This document shows, one piece after another, positions 41,921 to 50,605 of a stretch of 64,000 nucleotides of DNA. Where the stretch lies: the NCBI RefSeq assembly GCF_030372105.1, contig NZ_JAUDBQ010000003.1, positions 207,874 to 271,873 on the forward strand. The letters are read 5' to 3'. Source of the DNA: Cellulomonas cellasea (GTDB taxonomy: Bacteria; Actinomycetota; Actinomycetes; Actinomycetales; Cellulomonadaceae). The stretch's first letter is position 1; each line of letters opens with the position of its first letter. The position numbers and the translations under genes were made by a program. Under the pieces are notes generated by a model. The model ran no database searches. It saw only the letters and a program-made list of their open reading frames with translations, and was not told where the DNA came from.

Positions 41921-43174
41921 TCACAGCTCGCCGAACTCCGCCTTGATCCACGTGTACTTGTTGTCCTCGCCGTACTGGTAGATCCCGATGAACGCCGACG
42001 ACGGGTCGTTCTGGTCGTTGAACGACCCGGCGCCCGAGACGGCCTTGTACGCGATCTCGTTGCCCGCCTCGAGCTCCTTGACGCCGTCGGCGAAGGTCGT
42101 GACCTCCGTGCCGCCGTTCGCCCCGGAGACAGCCGCCAGGTTCTTCTGGATCGTCGGCCCGTCAGTGGCGCCGCCCTTCACCGCGGCCAGCGCGGCGAGG
42201 ATCACAGCGTCGTAGGACTCCGCGGAGTACGAGAAGTCCTTGAGGCCGCTGTCGACCTCGAGCAGGCGCTTCTGGAACGCGTCGTCCGGGTACGCCCCGG
42301 GCAGTGTGCCCTGGGCGCCGGTCAGGGTGCCGGGCGCCAGGTCGGCGCTGTAGTCCGACAGGTTGCCGTCCACGAAATACAGCTTGGAAGTGTCGAAGCC
42401 CTGCGCCACCAGCTCGGGGACGATCAGCTTCGTCTGCGCGAACGCGATGATCGCGATCGCGTCCGGGTTCGTGGCCAGCGCGCTGCTCACGATCGTGTTG
42501 AAATTCTGCTCCGTCGGGTCGAACTCCTGGCCCGCGGCGCCGTACGCGAGCGTGCCGCCCGCCGCCTCCACCGTGTCCTGGAGAACGTCGCGCAGGGACG
42601 TGCCGTAGTCCTCGTTGAAGACGATGGCCGCGACGTTCTGGTGGCCGTCGTTGACGATGAGGTTGCCGAGCGACGCGCCCTGCAGCAGATCCGACGGGGC
42701 GGTGCGGAAGTAGAACGGGTCACGGCCGGAGAGGTCGGTGGCGGTGTTCGCCGGGGAGATCTGGACGATCTCGGCGTTGGTGATGTCGTCCACCACGTTG
42801 CGCGTCACCGACGAGGCCGCGGCCCCGATGATGACCTGCACGTCCTTGCCGATCAGGTCCGTGACCGACTGCGTCGCGACCTCGGCGTGGTCGGCGTCCG
42901 AGGAGTCGGCGTGCTCCACGACGACGTCCTGGCCGAGCACGCCGCCGGACTCGTTGATCTCCTGGACGGCCAGGTCCACACCCGCGATCTCAGGCGGCCC
43001 GAGGAAGGCCAGGGAGCCGGTCTGCGGCAGCAGTGAGCCGATGACGAGTGCTTCCCCGGCGCTCTCGGCGCCCTCGCCCGACGGCGACTCGGAGTCCGAC
43101 GTGCATGCGGTCAGGGCGAGTGCGACGGCCCCTGCGAGGGCGGCGGCTCGGATTCCATGCGACGAGCGAATCAT
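41921..43174 (-). CDS. Branched-chain amino acid-type ABC substrate-binding lipoprotein
   Basis: Periplasmic-binding-protein type I lipoprotein, 417 residues. Lipobox LTAC with Cys at residue 24, then a Ser/Glu-rich linker. Family motifs are EALVIGSLLPQTGSLAFLGP at the start of the mature domain, DLAVQEINESGGVLGQDVVV, and VIIGAAASSVTRNVVDD. It very likely serves the livHMGF permease but is encoded convergently on the other strand, so it has its own promoter. ATG at 43172-43174. Confidence 0.92.
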   Translation of the reverse strand: MIRSSHGIRAAALAGAVALALTACTSDSESPSGEGAESAGEALVIGSLLPQTGSLAFLGPPEIAGVDLAVQEINESGGVLGQDVVVEHADSSDADHAEVATQSVTDLIGKDVQVIIGAAASSVTRNVVDDITNAEIVQISPANTATDLSGRDPFYFRTAPSDLLQGASLGNLIVNDGHQNVAAIVFNEDYGTSLRDVLQDTVEAAGGTLAYGAAGQEFDPTEQNFNTIVSSALATNPDAIAIIAFAQTKLIVPELVAQGFDTSKLYFVDGNLSDYSADLAPGTLTGAQGTLPGAYPDDAFQKRLLEVDSGLKDFSYSAESYDAVILAALAAVKGGATDGPTIQKNLAAVSGANGGTEVTTFADGVKELEAGNEIAYKAVSGAGSFNDQNDPSSAFIGIYQYGEDNKYTWIKAEFGEL

Positions 43175-43340
43175 GCGTGGTACCCCTTCGGCTACGGTCC
43201 CGCCGTGCTGGAGGCAAGGCGGTTCGAACAGTGCGGGAAACCTAGCCATCCTTTGTGTCGGTTACGTGACTTGGCGACCGTCATCGCCGGTTGTGGCCTA
43301 TTTGTAACCTAAGTCCCCGGGAAAAGTCACCCAGGCAGCA

Positions 43341-43380
43341 CAAAAGCCCGGCCCTCCACACCAGCGGGGAGGTCCGGGCT
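43341..43380 (-). terminator. Rho-independent terminator of pdtaR
   Basis: On the minus strand a 13-bp stem with one mismatch (43345-43357 with 43368-43380) is followed directly by TTTT (43344-43341). It begins 15 bases past the pdtaR stop and fits a classical intrinsic terminator. Confidence 0.85.
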
Positions 43381-43394
43381 CAGGGGCCGATCAG

Positions 43395-44099
43395 TCAGGA
43401 GCCGCTGCCACCGACCTGGTCGATGACGGCGTCAGCGACCTCGCGCATGGTCAGGCGGCGGTCCATCGACGTCTTCTGGATCCACCGGAAGGACTCCGGC
43501 TCCGTCAGGCCCATCTTCGCCATCAGCAGGCCCTTGGCGCGGTCCACGCGCTTGCGGGTCTCGAACCGCTCGGCGAGGTCCGCGACCTCAGACTCGAGGG
43601 CGGAGATCTGCGCGTACCGCGAGATCGCGATCTCCAGCGCGGGCAGCAGGTCGGCCGGGCTGAACGGCTTCACGACGTAGGCCATCGCGCCGGCGTCACG
43701 CGCCCGCTCGACGAGCTCGGTCTGCGAGAACGCGGTGAGCAGCACAACGGGGGCGACGTGCGCCTTGCCGATGCGCTCGGCCGCCGAGATGCCGTCGAGC
43801 ACGGGCATCTTGACGTCCATCACGACGACGTCGGGCTTGAGCTCGAGGGCCAGCGCCACGGCCGTCTCGCCGTCGCCAGCCTCCCCGACGACCTCGAAGC
43901 CCGCCTCGCGGAGCGTCTCGACGACGTCCATCCGGATCAGCGCCTCATCCTCGGCGACGACCGCTCGGCGCGCCGGGCGCGTCTGCAGCGGCTCCGGCGC
44001 CTCGGGGGTGGACGGGGCGGTCGCGCCGCTCAGGTCCAGAGGGGTGCCAGCACCCTCGGTGCTGGGCGTCGTGCTCGGGGATTCCTCATTCGTGCTCAC
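43395..44099 (-). CDS. pdtaR: ANTAR-domain response regulator (PdtaR)
   Basis: RNA-binding antitermination regulator of 234 residues. After a disordered Ser/Thr/Pro-rich N-terminus (about 45 residues) comes a receiver domain with the acidic pocket VVAEDEALIRMDVV, phosphoacceptor Asp in VVVMDVKMPVLDGI, Thr/Ser in VVLLTAFSQ and Lys in YVVKPFSP; the C-terminal ANTAR domain has RKRVDRAKGLLMAKMGL and SMDRRLTMREVADAVI. In Mycobacterium PdtaR works with kinase PdtaS and is also located by polA; the kinase gene is not in this window. GTG start 44097-44099. Confidence 0.94.
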   Translation of the reverse strand: MSTNEESPSTTPSTEGAGTPLDLSGATAPSTPEAPEPLQTRPARRAVVAEDEALIRMDVVETLREAGFEVVGEAGDGETAVALALELKPDVVVMDVKMPVLDGISAAERIGKAHVAPVVLLTAFSQTELVERARDAGAMAYVVKPFSPADLLPALEIAISRYAQISALESEVADLAERFETRKRVDRAKGLLMAKMGLTEPESFRWIQKTSMDRRLTMREVADAVIDQVGGSGS

Positions 44100-44234
44100 G
44101 GCGTCAGCCTAATGCCGCGCGGGCCATGGCGTGGCCGGACGGCGCCCCGACTACGGCCGCGGATCACGCACCCGCAGGTCCTCAGGCGGCCGTTGCGGCG
44201 GGCACGCGTTGCCGCACGGTACTCTTCTGCGCGG

Positions 44235-44308
44235 GCCCCGATAGCCCAATCGGCAGAGGCGTTCGGCTCAAACCCGATCCAGTGTGGGTTCGAATCCCAC
44301 TCGGGGCA
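44235..44308 (+). tRNA. tRNA-Leu (anticodon CAA), short variable loop
   Basis: A 74-base cloverleaf: acceptor GCCCCGA/TCGGGGC, T-arm GTGGG-TTCGAAT-CCCAC, anticodon loop CTCAAAC with CAA at 44269-44271, and discriminator A. No CCA is encoded. The anticodon reads UUG (Leu). Variable region is only 5 bases, unlike the long arm of ordinary bacterial tRNA-Leu, and the top of the D-stem and one anticodon-stem pair (T27-T43) do not pair well. Fold drawn by hand. Confidence 0.85.
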
Positions 44309-44579
44309 CTCTTCGTCAGCCGCGCGGGCATCACCCGGGCCTGCGGGCTGGCCGCATCGGCTGACCTGCCCGCTTCGGCGCCGGCCTCCCTCGAGGGTGT
44401 CGGCAACGTCACGGCGCCCGTCCTCGCGATCACACTGTTTCGACGCATCCGGGCCGGGCCGTCGCCGAGGCGAACTGACGTTGGCATGCGCGTGGCGACC
44501 GGGAGTCTCCTGTGAGAGCCGTCGGTGTCACCCCGAGGCGTCTCACCTCGGCGCCGCGAGGCGATGCGACGATGGCCGG

Positions 44580-45074
44580 GTGACTGACACCACCGACACC
44601 TCCGCAGACGACGCTCCACTCGCCGCGATCAGCCGCGCCGTCGCCGCTGCCGATCAGGCCGAGTCCGACCTGGAGGACGCGGTCGAGGCGGCACAGGCCG
44701 CCGGTGTGCCGCCAGCAGCCATCAGCCGAGTGCTGGCCACGCGCGGCTCGGCGCTGCGGTCCGCCGTCCAGGCGCTCGTGGCGGCGCTTGGCCCGACCTA
44801 CGTCGCGGCCCTCGCCAAGGCTGCCAGCAAGGATCAGGTGATCGGGTGGGCCGACGCCCACGGCGCGGCGCCGGGGCCCGACGCCGCGCTCCGCCTGCGC
44901 CTCGCGCATCGGACATGGGAGCGGGTCGCAGACGCCCAGGGCGAGGACGCCGCACGCGCCTGGTTCCTGGGCGCCAATCCGCGTCTCGGCGGCGACTCGC
45001 CGCTCGTGGCGATCAAGAAGGACCGCGCGAACGAGGTGAGGTCAGCCGTCGACGCGCTCCTCGACGGGCGCTAG
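44580..45074 (+). CDS. Hypothetical protein with MbcA/Xre/ParS antitoxin-like C-terminus
   Basis: A 164-residue cytoplasmic protein starting at GTG 44580. The middle (GVPPAAISRVLATRGSALRS) could be a short helix-turn-helix or helical bundle. The end, WFLGANPRLGGDSPLVAIKK then RANEVRSAVDALLDG, resembles the toxin-binding domain of Xre/MbcA/ParS antitoxins (W-x-NP-x-LGG-x-PL). No RES-type toxin gene is adjacent: the next gene is a lipoprotein on the other strand. The antitoxin reading is a motif-based guess; alternatively it is a general DUF2384-like regulator. Confidence 0.6.
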   Translation: MTDTTDTSADDAPLAAISRAVAAADQAESDLEDAVEAAQAAGVPPAAISRVLATRGSALRSAVQALVAALGPTYVAALAKAASKDQVIGWADAHGAAPGPDAALRLRLAHRTWERVADAQGEDAARAWFLGANPRLGGDSPLVAIKKDRANEVRSAVDALLDGR

Positions 45075-45096
45075 GACCCTGGGCAGACAGCAGCGG

Positions 45097-45693
45097 TCAG
45101 ACGGTCTGGACGACGTAGTCCCAGAGCGCCGGGTCGGACTGCGCGGCGATGAACGCCTCGACGTTCGCGATCTGCTCCTCCAGCCCGAGTGTTCCCTGGA
45201 TGGCAGGGGGCACCGTGCCCTTGGTGATCCAGATCGGGTGGGGCTCCTCATCTCCGAAGCTGCCCAGCGGGTTGAGGAAGACGACCAGCACGTTCTTGCC
45301 CGCCGACGCAGACGCTGACTTCGCGTAGCTCGATGCGAAGGCGTACGCAGCGAACCCGTCAGTCAGCGGGCTGACGCCAGCGGTGACCGCCGCGGTCATG
45401 TCTGCGCGAACGGCGTCGGGCAGCGGTGCGGTCGCCTCGACGACCACGTGCTCACCGGACGCGAGCGGGTAGGCCACCTGTCCCTCGGCCAGCTGCTCGG
45501 CCTGCTCCTCGGTGACCGTGTCGCCTGCCGTCACGGTGACCGGTTCCGGCGCCGTGGTGACGGCAGCGGAGGGTGACGCGGCCAGCGGCGTGGCGGCGGG
45601 CCCGTTACCAGGCGTCGAGCAGCCGGCGATCAGGCCTACGGTCAGCAGGGAGCCCAGGACAGGCCCCGCAAAGTGCTTCGTGGAACTCTTCAC
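45097..45693 (-). CDS. Putative secreted lipoprotein, unknown function
   Basis: A 198-residue protein with a lipoprotein signal (LLTVGLIAGC, Cys at residue 25), a Thr/Pro/Ala-rich linker (to about residue 60) and a globular part with no family I recognise (VVEATAPLPDAVRADMTAAV; NVLVVFLNPLGSFGDEEP). The GTG at 45691-45693 was chosen because GGAGG lies just upstream; an ATG at 45708 would place that site inside the coding region. Probably displayed on the outer face of the membrane. Confidence 0.75.
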   Translation of the reverse strand: MKSSTKHFAGPVLGSLLTVGLIAGCSTPGNGPAATPLAASPSAAVTTAPEPVTVTAGDTVTEEQAEQLAEGQVAYPLASGEHVVVEATAPLPDAVRADMTAAVTAGVSPLTDGFAAYAFASSYAKSASASAGKNVLVVFLNPLGSFGDEEPHPIWITKGTVPPAIQGTLGLEEQIANVEAFIAAQSDPALWDYVVQTV

Positions 45694-45916
45694 AGAGCTC
45701 ACCTCCATCAGTTCGTGGGGGCGGCCCGGCAGGCCGCGGTCATCTTGACCAAGGCTGCCGTCGGCCGCCGCAATGCCCCGCAGGTCCTATCGACCCAGGG
45801 CAGCGGAGTGTGAGCGGCGGCGCGCGCCCCAGCGGCTGCCGCCCACGGGCCCGTCGCGGTGCCACTGGCACCCGCCGCCCACCGCGAGCCGCGCAACTAC
45901 ACCGCGGGGAGCTTCG

Positions 45917-47185
45917 TCAGGCGCCGCACGTGGCGGTGATGTCGGCGCCGGTGAACGGCTCGCGTCCTGCGGCCCGCGTGTGCGTGGGCGCCGGGACGGG
46001 AGCGGCGGGTGCGGTCGTGGCTGCCGTCGCGGGGGGCGCTGGCGTGCTGGGCGTCGCCTCGGGCGCGCCGCCAGCATCCGGAGGCAAGGCCTCATCGGCC
46101 GGGACGACGGGCAGGTCCTGGGCCATCGCGGCCCACACCGCGTCGGCGTCGTCAGTCCACACGACCCGGTTGCGGTCGGCGGGGTCGGGGCCGTTGGGGA
46201 TCGTCATGAACGTGATCTGCGCCCTGTCGAGGCCGCGCAGGCTGTAGGCGAGCCCGGCGATCCGCTGGACGTTCAGCGCGCCGTCGGTGGTGAGCGAGCT
46301 GGTCGCGGCCGACAGGAACGAGAGCAGCTCGGGGACATCCGTCAGGACGTTCTTCGCCAGCACCTCGCCGAGCACTGCCGAGAGCAGGCGCTGCTGGTTG
46401 CCGATGCGGTTCAGGTCCGAGCCGTCGGTCCCCTCGATGTGCCGGGAGCGGGCGAGCTGGGTGGCCACGACGCCGTCCAGTCGCTGCTCGCCGGGTCCCA
46501 GGTCCAGCCCGGTGTAGCGGTCCTTCATCGCCGTGGGGATGCAGATGTCCACCCCGTCGATCGCGTCGATCATCTGCTGGAACCCCGCGAAGTCGACGAC
46601 GGCGACGTGGTCGATCCGCACGCCCGTGTTCTCCTGGACGGTGCTCCACGTGCACGCCGCCGCGGTGGCGATGTCACCGCCGAGCTTCCACCCGATGCTG
46701 AAGGCCTCGTTGAACTGCGCGCGATCGTGAGGCCGGGACGTCGACCCGTCGACGGCAGAGCACGCGGGGATGCGGACCATCGAGTCGCGCGGGATGGACA
46801 CGAGCTCGACCCGCTGCCGGTCGGCCGAGATGTGGGCGACGATCACGGTGTCGGAGGCCATCGTGTCGGCGTCGCCGCCGATCTCCGCGTTGGCGCCGTC
46901 ACGCTGGTCCGAGCCGAGCAGCAGGATCGTGACAGCGGAGCCCGCGCCCGGGTCGTCGAGCCCGGTGCTGCTGGGCGCGGACGAGGGCTCGGCGACCATG
47001 CCGCCGAGGTCGATGTGCTGCACGTTGCCGCCCAGCCGGGCCGCGATCCCCGCCACCGCGCCGGCGGTCGCCACCAGCACGGCAGTGAGCCCCAGCGCGA
47101 CGCCGCGGGTCACCGCGCGGCCACGTGGCCGCCGCGCATGGTGCGGCGCGGGGCTGGGTTGCGGCCGTGGGCGGCGTGCGATCAC
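45917..47185 (-). CDS. LytR-CpsA-Psr (LCP) family cell-wall ligase
   Basis: Single-pass membrane protein of 422 residues that, in this family, transfers glycopolymers (such as wall teichoic acid or arabinogalactan-like polymers) to peptidoglycan. A basic cytoplasmic N-terminus and helix (about 29-52, VALGLTAVLVATAGAVAGIA) lead to the LCP domain: LLLGSDQRDG near residue 90, VELVSIPRDSMVRIP with the conserved arginine, and QLARSRHIEGTDGSDLNRIG. The C-terminal ~75 residues are Ala/Pro/Thr-rich. GTG start at 47183-47185. Confidence 0.9.
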   Translation of the reverse strand: MIARRPRPQPSPAPHHARRPRGRAVTRGVALGLTAVLVATAGAVAGIAARLGGNVQHIDLGGMVAEPSSAPSSTGLDDPGAGSAVTILLLGSDQRDGANAEIGGDADTMASDTVIVAHISADRQRVELVSIPRDSMVRIPACSAVDGSTSRPHDRAQFNEAFSIGWKLGGDIATAAACTWSTVQENTGVRIDHVAVVDFAGFQQMIDAIDGVDICIPTAMKDRYTGLDLGPGEQRLDGVVATQLARSRHIEGTDGSDLNRIGNQQRLLSAVLGEVLAKNVLTDVPELLSFLSAATSSLTTDGALNVQRIAGLAYSLRGLDRAQITFMTIPNGPDPADRNRVVWTDDADAVWAAMAQDLPVVPADEALPPDAGGAPEATPSTPAPPATAATTAPAAPVPAPTHTRAAGREPFTGADITATCGA

Positions 47186-47335
47186 GGGGCGAACCTAGAC
47201 GAGCCCGCGGGGCGGCGCGGCGCGAATGCCGTGGGATCCCGTGAAGTGTCTGTGCGCATCTGCCGGAGGGTTGCCCAGGGTGCTCTCACGTGTCGGCGTC
47301 ACCGATCCGGGACCTACGACCCCCAGCACCGGACA

Positions 47336-47382
47336 TCACTACATCTAGCGTCAACCACTCACACGAACACCACATCTTGTCG
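47336..47382 (+). promoter_or_regulatory. Candidate pair of NrdR boxes upstream of nrdD
   Basis: Box 1 TCACTACATCTAGCGT (47336-47351) and box 2 ACACCACATCTTGTCG (47367-47382) resemble the NrdR consensus ACACTATATATAGTGT; box 1 is the better match (one mismatch per half site), box 2 is good only in its left half. They are separated by 15 bases (31 bases start to start), the spacing typical of NrdR box pairs. NrdR represses ribonucleotide reductase genes when dATP is high. Confidence 0.55.
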
Positions 47383-47505
47383 TTCGACCCGCGGTGCGCT
47401 CCTCTCCCAGGACACGCCAGCGGCCGTCGGCGCGCACTGCCGGGCACGCCCGCAAGCGTCGACGGCATGCGTCTGGCGGGTCCGACGGCCGAGGAAGGCA
47501 CCCGC

Positions 47506-49743
47506 ATGCTGCAGACCGAATCGCCCGCGACGACCCCGGAGACCCCGGCGGCTCCGGGAAGGCTGACGGTCAGCAAGCGCGACGGCCGACGGCTGCCGTT
47601 CGACGACGAGCGCATCTTCGCGGCGCTCGCCCGCGCGTTCGTCGAGGTCCACGGCGAGCCCACGCCCCTGACCCACCGCACGTTGCGCGACCTGGTCGCG
47701 CGGATCAACCGCGAGCTCGCGGCCCGGTTCAGCGTCGACGTGAAGATCTACGAGATCCAGAACGTCGTGGAGCACGTGCTGCTCGACAGCCGCGAGTACG
47801 CCGTCGCCGAGGCGTACATCGGCTACCGCATCCAGCGGGACTTCGCGCGCAGCAAGGCCACCGACATCAACCACTCGATCATCAAGTTGATCGACAAGGA
47901 CCAGTCGATCGTCAACGAGAACGCCAACAAGGACAGCGACGTCTTCAACACCCAGCGCGATCTCACGGCCGGCGCGGTGGGCAAGGCGATCGGTTTGAAG
48001 ATGCTGCCCCCGCATGTGGCGAACGCCCACCAGAAGGGCGACATCCATTACCACGACCTCGACTACCACCCGTACGCGCCGATGACGAACTGCTGCCTCA
48101 TCGACTTCCAGACGATGCTCGGCAGGGGCTTCCGCATCGGCAACGCCGAGGTCGAGCCGCCTCGCTCGATCCAGACGGCCACCGCGCAGATCTCGCAGAT
48201 CATCGCGAACGTCTCCTCGAGCCAGTACGGCGGGTGCTCGGCCAACCGGATCGACGAGCTGCTGGCCCCGTACGCGGAGCGGAACTTCGCGAAGCACCTG
48301 GCCGACGCGGAGCGCTGGGTCGCGGACGCGTCGCTGCACCACCAGTACGCCGAGGAGCGCACGCGCAAGGACATCTATGACGCGATGCAGAGCCTCGAGT
48401 ACGAGATCAACACCCTGTTCACGTCCAACGGGCAGACGCCGTTCACGTCGCTCGGCTTCGGGCTGGGCACCAACTGGTTCGAGCGCGAGATCCAGCGGGC
48501 GATCCTGCAGATCCGCATCGACGGCCTGGGCAGCGAGAAGCGCACCGCGATCTTCCCCAAGCTGATCTTCACGCTCAAGCGCGGCCTCAACCTGGACGCG
48601 GGCGACCCGAACTACGACATCAAGCAGCTCGCGCTCGAGTGCTCGACCAAGCGCATGTACCCCGACGTGCTGAGCTACGACAAGATCGTCGAGCTCACGG
48701 GCAGCTTCAAGGTGCCGATGGGGTGCCGGTCGTTCCTGCAGGGATGGCAGGACGCCGATGGGAACGACGTGTCCGAGGGCCGGATGAACCTGGGCGTCGT
48801 TACCCTCAACCTGCCGCGTATCGCCCTCGAGGCGCAGGGCAGCACCGAGCGGTTCTGGAGCCTCCTCGACGAGCGCCTGGCCATCGCGCGCGACGCGCTG
48901 CTCTTCCGGATCGCCCGCTGCAAGGAGGCATCGCCCGAGAACGCGCCGATCCTCTACATCTACGGCGCCTTCGGCGAGCGGCTCGCGGCAGGCGACTCGG
49001 TCGACGCGCTGTTCAAGGACGGCCGCGCGACGGTGTCACTCGGCTTCATCGGACTGTACGAGGTCGCGGCGGCGTTCTTCGGCGGCGCGTGGGAGGGCAA
49101 CCCGGAGGCGAAGGAGTTCACGCTCGACATCCTGCGGACCCTGCACTCCAGCACCAGCGCGTGGAGCCGCGAGAACGGCTACCAGTTCAGCGTGTACTCG
49201 ACGCCGAGCGAGAGCCTGACGGACCGGTTCTGCCGGCTCGACAAGGCCAAGTTCGGGTCCGTGGCGGACATCACCGACAAGGACTACTACACGAACAGCT
49301 TCCACTACGACGTGCGCAAGAGCCCCACGCCGTTCGAGAAGCTGGACTTCGAGATGGACTACCCGGCCTACGCGTCGGGCGGGTTCATCCACTACTGCGA
49401 GTACCCGGTGCTGCAGCAGAACCCCCGCGCGCTCGAGGCCGTGTGGGACTACGCCTACGACCGCGTCGGCTACCTGGGCACGAACACGCCGATCGACCGC
49501 TGCTACGCCTGCGGCTACTCGGGCGACTTCGACGCGACGGCACGCGGTTTCGAGTGCCCCGAGTGCGGCAACGCCGACCCGCTGACCTGCGACGTCGTCA
49601 AGCGCACCTGCGGCTATCTCGGCAACCCGCAGGCCCGGCCCATGGTGCACGGCCGGCACACCGAGATCGCCTCGCGGGTCAAGCACATGACCGGCGCCGT
49701 CGGCGGGGTCCCTGCCCAGCCGTCCGCGCCCGACCAGGGCTGA
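47506..49743 (+). CDS. nrdD: Anaerobic (class III) ribonucleoside-triphosphate reductase
   Basis: Oxygen-sensitive glycyl-radical enzyme that reduces ribonucleotides to deoxyribonucleotides. In the 745-residue protein an ATP-cone (LTVSKRDGRRLPFDDERIFA) is followed by the catalytic barrel (GDIHYHDLDYHPYAPMTNCC; SSQYGGCSANRIDELL with a conserved active-site Cys), a zinc site of two CxxC pairs (CYACGYSG; CPECGNAD) and the glycyl-radical loop KRTCGYLGN. The ATG at 47506 has GGAAGG about 10 bases upstream; longer in-frame starts (47290, 47467) have no family support. Upstream lie candidate NrdR boxes. Confidence 0.95.
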   Translation: MLQTESPATTPETPAAPGRLTVSKRDGRRLPFDDERIFAALARAFVEVHGEPTPLTHRTLRDLVARINRELAARFSVDVKIYEIQNVVEHVLLDSREYAVAEAYIGYRIQRDFARSKATDINHSIIKLIDKDQSIVNENANKDSDVFNTQRDLTAGAVGKAIGLKMLPPHVANAHQKGDIHYHDLDYHPYAPMTNCCLIDFQTMLGRGFRIGNAEVEPPRSIQTATAQISQIIANVSSSQYGGCSANRIDELLAPYAERNFAKHLADAERWVADASLHHQYAEERTRKDIYDAMQSLEYEINTLFTSNGQTPFTSLGFGLGTNWFEREIQRAILQIRIDGLGSEKRTAIFPKLIFTLKRGLNLDAGDPNYDIKQLALECSTKRMYPDVLSYDKIVELTGSFKVPMGCRSFLQGWQDADGNDVSEGRMNLGVVTLNLPRIALEAQGSTERFWSLLDERLAIARDALLFRIARCKEASPENAPILYIYGAFGERLAAGDSVDALFKDGRATVSLGFIGLYEVAAAFFGGAWEGNPEAKEFTLDILRTLHSSTSAWSRENGYQFSVYSTPSESLTDRFCRLDKAKFGSVADITDKDYYTNSFHYDVRKSPTPFEKLDFEMDYPAYASGGFIHYCEYPVLQQNPRALEAVWDYAYDRVGYLGTNTPIDRCYACGYSGDFDATARGFECPECGNADPLTCDVVKRTCGYLGNPQARPMVHGRHTEIASRVKHMTGAVGGVPAQPSAPDQG

Positions 49744-49744
49744 G

Positions 49745-50347
49745 GTGCGGACCCCGCTCCCCCGCGAGTGGCTGTCCGAGAAGCTCAGCCAGGGCCACGT
49801 CGGGGACTACAAGCCCTTCCAGTTCGTCGACGGCGAGGGCGTGCGGTGCAGCCTGTACGTCAGCGGCTGCCTGTTCGCCTGCGACGGCTGCTTCAACGAG
49901 GCGACCTGGAGCTTCCGCTACGGGCGGCCGTACACCGAGGAGCTCGAAGACCGGATCCTGGCGGATCTGGGCCACGAGTCGGTGCAGGGACTGACCCTGC
50001 TGGGCGGCGAGCCGTTCCTCAACACCGGCGTATGCCTGCGGCTGATCGCGCGCATGCGCCGGGAGCTCGGCCACGCCAAGGACGTGTGGGCGTGGTCGGG
50101 CTACACGTTCGAGGAGCTGCTCGCCGACAGCGACGACAAGATCGCGCTGCTGCACGAGGTGGACGTTCTGGTGGACGGGCCGTTCCGTCGCGAGCTGCGC
50201 GACCCGGGGCTGCAGTTCCGGGGCAGCAGCAACCAGCGGATCGTGGACGTGCGGGCCTCGCTCGCCGCGGGCGAGGTGCGGCTGTGGGAGCGCCGGACCG
50301 ACGCGTCGACCACCTTCGAGCAGGTCGAGCGGCGGCCGTTGATCTAG
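49745..50347 (+). CDS. nrdG: Class III RNR activating enzyme (radical SAM)
   Basis: Installs the glycyl radical on NrdD using S-adenosylmethionine and a [4Fe-4S] cluster. The 200-residue protein has the radical SAM cluster motif CLFACDGCFNEATW (CxxxCxxC, about residues 40-47), the glycine-rich LLGGEPFLN and WAWSGYTFEELL typical of NrdG. GTG start one base after the nrdD stop; translationally coupled. Confidence 0.94.
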   Translation: MRTPLPREWLSEKLSQGHVGDYKPFQFVDGEGVRCSLYVSGCLFACDGCFNEATWSFRYGRPYTEELEDRILADLGHESVQGLTLLGGEPFLNTGVCLRLIARMRRELGHAKDVWAWSGYTFEELLADSDDKIALLHEVDVLVDGPFRRELRDPGLQFRGSSNQRIVDVRASLAAGEVRLWERRTDASTTFEQVERRPLI

Positions 50348-50385
50348 CGCGTCCGCACAACACCTCCGACGCGCGCCCATACGCG

Positions 50386-50605
50386 CTAGCGTCGCCGCGC
50401 CTGATCGTTCATGTACTTGATCAGCACGAACTCGATCGCCACCCGCCGACCGGTCACCTCGAAGTAGTGATAGGCCGGACGTCGAACGTCTCGTCCACGC
50501 TGTATCGGGTGTTGATCGGGATCAGCGAGACGCGCGGCTCGTCGTCCGGGGTGTGCAGCGACACCGCGACCACCCCTCTCCCAAGCGTCGAGGCACGGTC
50601 GTCGG
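50386..50605 (-). pseudogene. rlmN: Broken rlmN fragment
   Basis: On the minus strand two frames together read as the middle of RlmN, the radical-SAM 23S rRNA/tRNA methyltransferase: VAVSLHTPDDEPR, SLIPINTRYSVDETFD in one frame, then after a frameshift around 50475-50480 YHYFEVTGRRVAIEF and VLIKYMNDQ in another, ending in a stop at 50386. Only about 60 of some 350 residues are recognisable; the cluster cysteines are absent, so no enzyme can be made. It lies just beyond the 3' end of the NACHT gene, next to nrdG. Confidence 0.8.
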
